Shown here: positions 25,256 to 32,644 of the stretch, one piece after another | Layout: each line of letters starts with the position of its first letter | Position numbering within the stretch: the stretch's first letter is position 1 | DNA from: Cloacibacillus sp. | GTDB lineage: Bacteria > Synergistota > Synergistia > Synergistales > Synergistaceae | Length of the DNA stretch: 62,837 nucleotides | Assembly: GCA_036655895.1 (NCBI GenBank) | Contig: JAVVPF010000004.1 | Location: forward strand, 1-62,837 | Reading direction: 5' to 3' | Notes under the pieces: generated by a model | Told to the model about the DNA's origin: nothing | What the model saw: only the letters and a program-made list of their open reading frames with translations | Databases searched by the model: none | Translations under genes and position numbers: made by a program

Positions 25256-26593
25256 CTAACTGATTAAATCAAGCCCGCTTAGTATCTCGGACGCTTTATC
25301 AAAGTGCTCCATTTCCATTACCTTTTCATAGAATTCCTGTGTTTTCTTTTCACCTAACACCGGAATGACGAATCGTTCGTATTTTTCTTTTATTGCGGCA
25401 TCATCAAAGGGTTTGTAGTTATAATCCCCTTCCGGCTGCATCGCGTCACTTTCATAGATGCTGCCGTCAGCCATAGTTATCACAAGGCGTGTTTTAGTGG
25501 TTGTGGGGAACAGCGCTTGCAGCTCAGGGTCATGTTCGACCTTCATCTTTGACATCAAAGCGAGGATTTTTTCATTTTTAAATTCATTCAGGACCTGACG
25601 GGGGCCAACCTGACCATAAACGAGATAGGAGGCGATCGGGAAACCTATATTGTACTGCGCGTTCTCTGTATTGGAGGGTTCCGAATAGGGGAGCCTGATT
25701 GCCTCCATAAACGAACATATTTTGATTTCTGTAATATCGTCGGTATTTAGATGATATTTATCCATCAAATCTTTTGCCGCATAAGCGCCGGCATGCGTCC
25801 AACGACAGGCGCAGAATGGCTTAAAATAATTCTGTTCAGCACGATATTTATTTCCGAGAGTATCTATTTCTTCTTCGGCCTCTTTAAATGTAAAAAGAGG
25901 AGGGATTCCTGTGTGCCCGTTTTCCGCCATCAAAGCGGAGACGGTTCCCGACATGCTGCCCCACGCTATCGCATCTTTCAACATGTTGGGATAATCTACA
26001 CCACGCATCATAGGAGAGTACGCGCCCCATCCTTCTGCGATCCCCAATCCCTGGAAGAAAGTCTCAATATCATATTTTTTAATATTGCAATGCGCGGCAA
26101 CGATCCCCAACCCGCTCCATGAACCAGTAGAGTGATAATCGGGACGCAATTTATGGGCAAGCACCGACGCTCTTATTCCGATTTCGTAAGCGACAAGAAG
26201 AGCGTCCAAGAAACGTTCGCCTGAAAGCTGCATCTCTTCTGCCATTGCAAATACGGCCGGAAGAATCGACGCGCTGCAATGGCCTTTTGTGGGCCTGTTG
26301 CCGTCATCGCAATCCAAAGCGTTCGCAGACGCTCCGTTAGCAAACGAAGCCCCTATCATAGAAAGCTGCTGCTCCTGTCCAAGCACCGTACATTTTCCAA
26401 TCGCGTACTGCTGATTTACTACGCCGCGCGTGATACGGCTAACAGGTGCTTCCGTACCGGCAATAATAGCGCCGAAAGTGTCAAGCACTATCCTTTTTAA
26501 CATGATCTGCACACTCTTGGGAGCCTTGGAATAACGCTCATTCAAAACATATTCATATAGTTTTTCACTGTGTCCGTTGAGATATTCTTTCAT
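25256..26593 (-). CDS. MmgE/PrpD-family protein
   Basis: A 445-residue cytosolic protein of the 2-methylcitrate dehydratase/iminodisuccinate epimerase/cis-aconitate decarboxylase superfamily. Typical segments are VLDTFGAIIAGTEAP, NGASANALDCDDGNRPTKGHCSASILPA (helical active-site region with Asp-Asp and His) and GPRQVLNEFKNEKILALMSKM, plus the C-terminal lid. The family adds or removes water, decarboxylates, or epimerises small polar acids. I chose the ATG at 26593; a GTG at 26608 overlaps the AAGGGG ribosome site, so the start is uncertain. First gene of the operon with mttB copy 2, the corrinoid protein and the opine-dehydrogenase-like enzyme. The reaction here is unknown. Confidence 0.83.
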   Translation of the reverse strand: MKEYLNGHSEKLYEYVLNERYSKAPKSVQIMLKRIVLDTFGAIIAGTEAPVSRITRGVVNQQYAIGKCTVLGQEQQLSMIGASFANGASANALDCDDGNRPTKGHCSASILPAVFAMAEEMQLSGERFLDALLVAYEIGIRASVLAHKLRPDYHSTGSWSGLGIVAAHCNIKKYDIETFFQGLGIAEGWGAYSPMMRGVDYPNMLKDAIAWGSMSGTVSALMAENGHTGIPPLFTFKEAEEEIDTLGNKYRAEQNYFKPFCACRWTHAGAYAAKDLMDKYHLNTDDITEIKICSFMEAIRLPYSEPSNTENAQYNIGFPIASYLVYGQVGPRQVLNEFKNEKILALMSKMKVEHDPELQALFPTTTKTRLVITMADGSIYESDAMQPEGDYNYKPFDDAAIKEKYERFVIPVLGEKKTQEFYEKVMEMEHFDKASEILSGLDLIS

Positions 26594-26613
26594 TGATATA
26601 AATAGCACCCCTT

Positions 26614-26643
26614 AAAAAGCCCGCGGTGATAGCATGGCTTTTT
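26614..26643 (-). terminator. Hairpin with U-run immediately before the PrpD gene (attenuator or terminator)
   Basis: AAAAAGCC on the minus strand pairs with GGCTTTTT around a 14-base loop (26614-26621 with 26636-26643). It ends directly before the AAGGGG ribosome site of the PrpD-family gene, so it could stop read-through from the TRAP genes or act as an attenuator. Confidence 0.5.
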
Positions 26644-26726
26644 AGTTATAAATATTGAATTTTTATAGATAAGGGAAGGCGCATACATATAGGTAAAACA
26701 TCGTGGGGGGATAACTCTATAAATTT

Positions 26727-26783
26727 GGCGGTAGTTGCATTTGGATTGACAATTTGTCAATAAATATTTTATGCACTACCGCC
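26727..26783 (-). repeat. Nested inverted repeats behind dctP
   Basis: GGCGGTAGTTGCAT (26727-26740) pairs with ATGCACTACCGCC (26771-26783) with one bulged base. Within the loop a second palindrome, ATTGACAATTTGTCAAT (26745-26761), forms a perfect arm. It lies 13-70 bases behind the dctP stop. It could stabilise or end the TRAP transcript, or act as an operator. Confidence 0.6.
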
Positions 26784-26795
26784 GTATAGAAAATA

Positions 26796-27806
26796 TTATT
26801 TCAATGAATCTTCCAACGCCTTGATTGTCCTCTGATAAAAATCTTTACCAAGTTCTTTTTCCATTTTAGGTAGAACATATTTCTTTATTTTTTCTTGGAA
26901 AGCTTTTTTTTCTACAGATGTAAGTTCAATAACTTTAACGCCATGTTTTTGTAATTTCTTTTCATAACTTCTCATTATCGGTTCTGCATCTAAAAATTTC
27001 TTAGCTTCTATCTTTCTAGCTTCCTCTGAGATTACCTTCTGATTTTTCTTCGATAATTTATCATAAGATTCCTGACTCACGCAAATAAACCATGGCTCGT
27101 AATTCGTATCAGCAGCAACCCAATATTTAACTATATCTCTACTATTCATATAGATTGTTTGAGCGCCCTGTGTTGCAATACCGTCTATAACTTTCGTCTG
27201 TAAAGCAGTAAAAACTTCACTTGATGGCAAGGGCGTTGTCATATATCCAAAACCTTCCCACATCCACGAAAACATCTTCTGCGACGGTACCCGAAGTTTC
27301 TGTTTATGTTTTGCATTAGGATTCTTTACATCTTTGGGTAATTGGACAAAAGCAGCCCCAGCCAAATATTGGGCATAGGATCCTAGAAGCTTAACACCCA
27401 ACGGGTCACATAATTCTTGTAAAAGATTCATAAAAGGAGAACCTACATGATAAACTTTTTCAACTTCTTTATAGCTACCTGTATATCCTGGGAAATTATA
27501 AATCTCCAATCTTTTATCTAGGGTGGTATTCATCCAGGCGCACTGCATATCCACTGTGCCGAGCCCCATCCGCTCAAAGACCGCCTCTGCTGACCCCAGT
27601 TGCCCCGCAGGATATATTTCGACAATAACTTCTCCCTGTGTTTTTTCTTTAACATTTTTTGCAAATTCAAGCATATTAGCATGTATATCATCTGTAACGG
27701 GACGATTGTGAGCAAGTTTCCACTTCACACTAGCGGCATTGCTTGGCGAAACAACGACCATCATAAACATAAACACGGTTATCAACATAGCTAATTTCTT
27801 CAACAT
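26796..27806 (-). CDS. dctP: TRAP transporter solute-binding protein, DctP family
   Basis: A 336-residue periplasmic binding protein. A clear signal peptide (KKLAMLITVFMFMMVVVSPSNA) precedes the mature SVKWKLAHNRP. DctP landmarks: GEVIVEIYPAGQLGSAEAVFERMGLGTVDMQ, VPSQKMFSWMWEGFGYMTTPLPSSEVFTALQTKVIDGIATQ and the conserved Arg in the KLRVPSQ strand, which normally binds a carboxylate. It probably captures an organic anion for the two permeases encoded just upstream. It is the last gene of the dctQ-dctM-dctP operon and, like them, is strongly AT-rich. The ligand is unknown; the neighbours suggest a methylated or amino-acid-like acid. Confidence 0.93.
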   Translation of the reverse strand: MLKKLAMLITVFMFMMVVVSPSNAASVKWKLAHNRPVTDDIHANMLEFAKNVKEKTQGEVIVEIYPAGQLGSAEAVFERMGLGTVDMQCAWMNTTLDKRLEIYNFPGYTGSYKEVEKVYHVGSPFMNLLQELCDPLGVKLLGSYAQYLAGAAFVQLPKDVKNPNAKHKQKLRVPSQKMFSWMWEGFGYMTTPLPSSEVFTALQTKVIDGIATQGAQTIYMNSRDIVKYWVAADTNYEPWFICVSQESYDKLSKKNQKVISEEARKIEAKKFLDAEPIMRSYEKKLQKHGVKVIELTSVEKKAFQEKIKKYVLPKMEKELGKDFYQRTIKALEDSLK

Positions 27807-27849
27807 TGTTATTCCTCCTGAGTATAATTTATTTTCTTATATTAAATAC

Positions 27850-29157
27850 TTACATCAGACCAAGAAGTTTAGGCAAAAAGAGAGATACTTCCGGGATATA
27901 AGTAGTCAAAATAAGGACCGGCACGTAGCCTATGACAAGAAAAATCATCACTGGCTTTAACACTTCCGTGAATTGAGCTTTTCCCACCCGAATACCCAAG
28001 AATAACGCACTGGCATACGGTGGGGTAACAACTCCCATTGCCAGATTAACTCCAACAATAGCTCCAAAATGAACCGGCGAAATCCCTAGATTCATAATGG
28101 CTGGCAATAAGAGCGGGACTGCTAAGAGCACACTGACTGCATCAGTAACAAGCATACCCAAGACAAGAAAGAGGATATTGATTAAGAATAGAATGACGTA
28201 TACGTTACTCGAAAAGTTAAGTATCGCTGCTGATACTGCTTGTGGAACTCCTAGCAATGTGAGGGTTTGCCCTAAAATTAAGCACACCATTATCATCAAC
28301 ATTATTGATGCCACTGCCATTCCAGAATCCATAGCGGATTCAATAAAGTTCGATTTTTTGAGCCCTTTATAGACGAAAAATCCAACAATAAGCGCATATA
28401 TAACCGAGACAGCGGCAGCCTCCGTTGTAGTCATGACGCCACCATAGATTCCACCAAGGATTATCACTGGAAACATCAAGGCAGGGATTGCTTTAACTGT
28501 TCTTTTCTTTACTTCACTCCTTCGCGCTTCGCCGCTCAATTTTGCCTCTAATGTCAGGTCGAATTTCTTTACCATAATGATATTCATTATAGAAAAATTG
28601 ATAGCCACTACTACGCCCGGTATAAACGTAGCAACAAAACACGCCAAAATTGAGGTTTCAGAAATCCAGCCATATAAAATCATCGTTATACTAGGCGGAA
28701 TCAGAAGACCTAAAATAGAGCTTATCGTGACCAATCCTGTTGCATATCCTCGCGGATAACCTTCTTCTTCCATTCGTGGGATCATAATAGGACCAACTGC
28801 AGCAATTCCAGTAAGAGCACTACCGGATATAGCTCCTAATACCGCGCATGTTACAATAGAAACAACTCCCAAACCACCTCTAATACGCCCAACCCCAAGG
28901 TTTACAAAATCCAGCAAACTTTTTGCTATTCCACTCTCACCCATTATTTTTCCGGCAAAGATAAACAGGGGGATTGATAACATCACGGGATTGGTAATTT
29001 CGTACAATCCCTGCATAATCAGCCCTTTCATATTTATACCACCAACATATTGCATGACCATTAATGCCGCACCAAAACACAGAGGCAATGGACCCCCTAA
29101 AGATAGATACAGAACTAAAACCAAAAATGCTATGTAGACAACGGTCATAACGTCCAT
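27850..29157 (-). CDS. dctM: TRAP transporter large permease, DctM family
   Basis: A 435-residue membrane protein with about 12 hydrophobic segments that forms the sodium-coupled channel of the TRAP system. Landmarks are PLFIFAGKIMGESGIAKSLLDFVNLGVGRIRGGLGVVSIVTCAVLGAISGSALTGIAAVGPIMIPRM and VGVNLAMGVVTPPYASALFLG. It begins two bases from the end of the small permease gene, so the two are translationally linked, and dctP follows 43 bases later. Confidence 0.94.
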   Translation of the reverse strand: MDVMTVVYIAFLVLVLYLSLGGPLPLCFGAALMVMQYVGGINMKGLIMQGLYEITNPVMLSIPLFIFAGKIMGESGIAKSLLDFVNLGVGRIRGGLGVVSIVTCAVLGAISGSALTGIAAVGPIMIPRMEEEGYPRGYATGLVTISSILGLLIPPSITMILYGWISETSILACFVATFIPGVVVAINFSIMNIIMVKKFDLTLEAKLSGEARRSEVKKRTVKAIPALMFPVIILGGIYGGVMTTTEAAAVSVIYALIVGFFVYKGLKKSNFIESAMDSGMAVASIMLMIMVCLILGQTLTLLGVPQAVSAAILNFSSNVYVILFLINILFLVLGMLVTDAVSVLLAVPLLLPAIMNLGISPVHFGAIVGVNLAMGVVTPPYASALFLGIRVGKAQFTEVLKPVMIFLVIGYVPVLILTTYIPEVSLFLPKLLGLM

Positions 29158-29159
29158 AA

Positions 29160-29675
29160 CTAAATTTCTCCTTTTAATTCGGGTGTTTGCCTGGCCATTT
29201 TATAGTAACGTATCAACTCAAAAAACATATAGACCGTCATTAGTGCAAAGCATATAAAAGGCATACATTCAACAATTGTTAGTCGAAACCCCAGAACCAT
29301 ACTTGTTTTTTTCATTCTAAGAGAGTATTTTAAAAGGTCATATGCCCAATATGTTAACCACGAAGAAATTATCACTCCTCCTAGAGCACTCAGAGATCTA
29401 ATAATTGCAATGTGGGAGAGTTTGTTTGTATATATTTCCAGTAAACGGGCATTCATATGAGATTCTTTCCTGGTTGCCTGAATCGACCCTAAGAAGTAGA
29501 GCCACAAGCTAGGAACTAGAATAAGTTCTTCCACGCTTTGCATTGGCATGTGTAAACAATAGCGCAATATTACCTGTAGTGTCATTAAAATAGCAATCAA
29601 TGTTATTAGGGTTGGTAATATAATCTTCATTATGTTTTCTATTACATTATCTACCTTTTGCAAAAAAGCACACAT
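29160..29675 (-). CDS. dctQ: TRAP transporter small permease, DctQ family
   Basis: A 171-residue protein with four hydrophobic helices and the DctQ pattern MPMQSVEELILVPSLWLYFLGSIQATRKESHMNARLLE. It pairs with DctM to form the membrane part of the TRAP carrier. GGAGG lies just before the ATG. It opens the dctQ-dctM-dctP operon behind a good sigma-70-like promoter overlapped by a palindromic element. It ends two bases before dctM. Confidence 0.9.
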   Translation of the reverse strand: MCAFLQKVDNVIENIMKIILPTLITLIAILMTLQVILRYCLHMPMQSVEELILVPSLWLYFLGSIQATRKESHMNARLLEIYTNKLSHIAIIRSLSALGGVIISSWLTYWAYDLLKYSLRMKKTSMVLGFRLTIVECMPFICFALMTVYMFFELIRYYKMARQTPELKGEI

Positions 29676-29769
29676 TACAATTCCCTCCTAATATATCTTT
29701 TGGCTAAGGTACTACATACACAAAAACACACCCATATCCCTTCTTATTTTTGGTTTATTTATTTTTTAT

Positions 29770-29798
29770 ACTATACAATATGATATGAAATATTTCAA
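29770..29798 (-). promoter_or_regulatory. Promoter of the TRAP operon with palindromic TTGAAATATTTCA element
   Basis: On the minus strand TTGAAA (29793-29798) and TATAGT (29770-29775) are 17 bases apart. The -35 box is part of the palindrome TGAAATATTTCA. Similar elements lie at the promoters of the second UroD-thioredoxin gene and the HyuA/RACo operon. Confidence 0.65.
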
Positions 29799-29880
29799 GT
29801 CTTTATTGTTATGTTTTAATTTTTTTATTTCTATATGGCGAACGCTACCTTCTGTGGTATACGAAGTTTTGGCACTGAAG

Positions 29881-31257
29881 TTATATATTTGAGAGTTTCT
29901 TGTCCAATTCTTTTATCAATTCTTCCTCTGTCGGTACGATATTATCAAATACGAGTTCGTTGTTGATCAACATCGACGGTAAATTTTTCACGCCTATTGC
30001 CCCTACCCTTTTGATCCCGCCAAGACTCTTTATCAGAGTTTCTCGATAGCTTAGCTTATCTCCATACCTATCCTTTACTCTGAACAGTGACTCCATCATA
30101 TACTGACATGGCGCGCACCCCTCGGAATCCAGCGTTACAACCTCCACGAATAATTTACCCGGTTCTATGATGACATCTTCAAAACCTTCCGCGGCTGCGT
30201 CGCATCCAGCAAGAGCTTCATCAAGAGAAAGAAAACCGCTGATTTTGGACGGCTCTTCTCCAAGCACGGCATATTTACCAACTGCCTCAAGGTTATATTC
30301 AGGGGTATCAAACGGCAGATCGCATCCAGGAGAAAGAATAAAACCTTTTTTTCCGCCTTCTTCCAGACATTTTTTCGCGTCGTCAACGCATTCGACAGGA
30401 CTTCCAAAAAGGAGCGTCGTGGTGAGGTGCATATTTCCCTCTATGGCGACATTGTATTTTTCGGAAAGCAATCTAGAGTTAGCAACGCTCACCTGTTCGT
30501 CAAAGGCTATACCGTTAGGCTCGCACTGCATCATCAGTTCAATATTTTTTGTGGCATCTCCGCAGCAGAAAAGGGTCACGAGCCCTCCGCGGGATTTAAC
30601 TTCCTTGATTGACGGCGCAACCGTTGACATTACATATTTCTTAAAGTGTCTTGGGGAAATTTGGCTTGTCATAGGATCTACAAGCGCTACAACGTCAGCC
30701 CCAGCCTCAACATACCATGCAGACATTTTTCTAGCCGCCTCTGCACAGAAAGTAAGAATTCTATTAGCATGGTCCGGATCTTCTATCATATCAGTCAAAA
30801 ATTTAGCCCCGGCCAAATGAAGCGCAAGAGTGAACGGTCCGCAGATCAGACCAAAGATGGCCACATTCTCACCAATTTCTTTCTTCAACATAGAGGTAGC
30901 TCGAAGAGCTTCCTCTATGCGCCCCATTTCCTTAGTCAGTTCAGGCAGTTCTTCCAATTTCTTTGTTTCTAAAATATGGGTAGCAACCGCGGGAGGGTTG
31001 TTTTTGGACCATTTTAAAGAACAACCAAGGGCCTCAGCCTCTATCTGGAGATCAAAAACAGAACAAACGCCGTCTGCAAAATATTTTTCGGCAGCAAGTT
31101 TTACTCCATCTACAATATTTCGCGGGGATTTCAAATAACTTTCCGCATCTATTCCTAATAACTTCGCACAATGGACGCCCGTGAATGGAACCCACGGTAT
31201 CCTACCTACCTCTTCACACTTAAGCGCTTTGATAACCAGTTCTTTACGCATTGGCAT
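29881..31257 (-). CDS. UroD-family corrinoid methyltransferase fused to a thioredoxin-like domain, copy 2
   Basis: A 458-residue close paralogue of the protein at 8.3-9.7 kb with the same two-domain layout. The UroD barrel has ALVDPMTSQISPRHFKKY, the altered zinc motif Phe-Cys-Cys-Gly (TLFCCGDATKNIE) and the retained SPGCDLPFDTP. It is followed by a C-terminal thioredoxin-like domain with SEGCAPCQYMMESL and NLPSMLINNELVF. The frame opens at 31320, but that ATG sits directly behind a TATAAT box. Homology with copy 1 points to 31257 or 31251, with GGGGAG about 13 bases upstream. It is transcribed alone, without an MttB or corrinoid partner beside it, and may serve the second corrinoid module. 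Confidence 0.85.
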   Translation of the reverse strand: MPMRKELVIKALKCEEVGRIPWVPFTGVHCAKLLGIDAESYLKSPRNIVDGVKLAAEKYFADGVCSVFDLQIEAEALGCSLKWSKNNPPAVATHILETKKLEELPELTKEMGRIEEALRATSMLKKEIGENVAIFGLICGPFTLALHLAGAKFLTDMIEDPDHANRILTFCAEAARKMSAWYVEAGADVVALVDPMTSQISPRHFKKYVMSTVAPSIKEVKSRGGLVTLFCCGDATKNIELMMQCEPNGIAFDEQVSVANSRLLSEKYNVAIEGNMHLTTTLLFGSPVECVDDAKKCLEEGGKKGFILSPGCDLPFDTPEYNLEAVGKYAVLGEEPSKISGFLSLDEALAGCDAAAEGFEDVIIEPGKLFVEVVTLDSEGCAPCQYMMESLFRVKDRYGDKLSYRETLIKSLGGIKRVGAIGVKNLPSMLINNELVFDNIVPTEEELIKELDKKLSNI

Positions 31258-31322
31258 GATATTAATGCCACTCCCCTTCGTTATTTTATTTCCTTCTTTT
31301 GATGAGCTGTAATTTTTCATGT

Positions 31323-31351
31323 ATTATATACTATTGAAATAAATATTTCAA
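31323..31351 (-). promoter_or_regulatory. Promoter of UroD-thioredoxin copy 2 with TTGAAAT palindrome
   Basis: TTGAAA (31346-31351) and TATAAT (31323-31328) on the minus strand are exactly 17 bases apart. The -35 box is the end of the 18-base palindrome TTGAAATATTTATTTCAA (31334-31351), an expected repressor position. Confidence 0.75.
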
Positions 31352-31369
31352 TAGATGGGAATAAAAAAG

Positions 31370-31389
31370 GAGCTGCGTTGACGCAGCTC
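31370..31389 (-). terminator. Terminator of the RpiR gene
   Basis: GAGCTGCG (31370-31377) pairs with CGCAGCTC (31382-31389) around a four-base loop. It is flanked by an A-run and a T-run, so it can work in both directions. It insulates the RpiR gene from the following promoter. Confidence 0.9.
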
Positions 31390-31432
31390 TTTTTAGCATG
31401 CCGACATAATATAAATACTTTTGCAGCGGGAC

Positions 31433-32329
31433 TTACGGCATTGTTACTCCTTTGTCTTCCAGCACCTCTTCAAGATTTTTAAGTTTCTTCCTGACAGAAT
31501 TTTTCTTCCTCTGAGCAAGCTCTGTGATCATAGCTTCTGCAAGCACCATCGCCTGAACTATTGAGTAGTGATACTTCGCGCGCCCAACGCATAGAGTGAC
31601 CGTGGCGGAGTCAATGGCAGGATTGCCCATGTCGTTTGTTATTAGTATTGAAGGAATACCTTTACCCTTAGCAAAAGCAAGGATCTCCTGTGTAAGTATT
31701 ACAAAATGAGGTCCTCCCAAAGAGACCGCTATTATAAGGTCTTCTTTGCCAAGGTTCAGCACCTCGTCATATATGACATCAGTTCCAGCATAGGCCAGCA
31801 TTTGAGTATTAGAAAAGAGCTGGTTCATCATAAAATGGAGGAATCCAGCCACATATTTGCTGGAGCGCATCCCTACAATCCCAATTTTCCTGGCATTCAA
31901 CATCAGTTCTATCGCATTGTCAAAAGAATCCATAAGTTGACGAGAGAGCGAGTTTTTGATTCCTTCTATTGAATCTCGTGACACCCATGAGAGCACAGGT
32001 TCTTGTTCGGAGTCCGTACTTTCGTTTAATACCTGTTCCAACTCCCACCAGACAGAGTTATTAGTGGTCATCATTACTTTCTGTAATTGCTCCAGGAGTT
32101 CTTTATAGCTGTCATATCCCAACCGTTTGACTACCCTGACCACCGTAGCGGGGCTAGTCTTAGAGGCCTGCGCCAATTCTTCAACGGTATAAAATGCCAC
32201 TTGCTGGTGATGGTCCAATATATATGAGCAGATAAGTTTTTGCTGTGTCGGAAGATTTTGGATCCCGGACCTAAGGCGCGCAAAAACATCATCCTGTTGG
32301 TTATCACAAAGTGCTGAATTTAGAACCAT
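31433..32329 (-). CDS. MurR/RpiR-family transcriptional regulator
   Basis: A 298-residue regulator. The N-terminal HTH_6 domain is clear (FARLRSGIQNLPTQQKLICSYILDHHQQVAFYTVEELAQASKTSPATVVRVVKRLGYDSYKELLEQLQ). The C-terminal part is a SIS domain (KIGIVGMRSSKYVAGFLHFMMNQLF, DLIIAVSLGGPHFVILTQEI) that normally senses a phosphorylated sugar or a similar small molecule. AAGGAG precedes the ATG. Its position at the upstream end of the array, next to UroD-thioredoxin copy 2 and the TRAP operon, makes it the likely regulator of the TTGAAAT-type palindromes (inference). An RpiR regulator beside methyltransferase genes is unusual. Confidence 0.9.
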   Translation of the reverse strand: MVLNSALCDNQQDDVFARLRSGIQNLPTQQKLICSYILDHHQQVAFYTVEELAQASKTSPATVVRVVKRLGYDSYKELLEQLQKVMMTTNNSVWWELEQVLNESTDSEQEPVLSWVSRDSIEGIKNSLSRQLMDSFDNAIELMLNARKIGIVGMRSSKYVAGFLHFMMNQLFSNTQMLAYAGTDVIYDEVLNLGKEDLIIAVSLGGPHFVILTQEILAFAKGKGIPSILITNDMGNPAIDSATVTLCVGRAKYHYSIVQAMVLAEAMITELAQRKKNSVRKKLKNLEEVLEDKGVTMP

Positions 32330-32644
32330 AAAGTATTCTCCTTATTATTACAATTGAGCAATTCTGCCAAGCTGAAACCTCTATTACTATTCTAATGTAG
32401 AATTTTAACAGATAATTCTCACGTTTACTATTGATCTCTTTTTTCATGCCGAAAGAGATTTATCATATATACCGATGTTACAAACCCCTCTTAGTTAATT
32501 TTTGATTCTCTCGTACAACGGCTGATTTAGTTTGTGTCTGCAACATTAATACTCTGAGTTATTGTTAGGTCCTTTACTCAGGTGGCAGAATAAAATTATC
32601 CTGCAATTTCATACCAGCTATAGGGCAAAAATAGACTCAAGTCC

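Noticed and set aside
32330-32644. Possible cobalamin riboswitch upstream of the RpiR gene or behind the CobT-like gene
   Set aside because: A GCCACCTG string on the minus strand only loosely resembles a B12 box, and the rest of the riboswitch core is not present.
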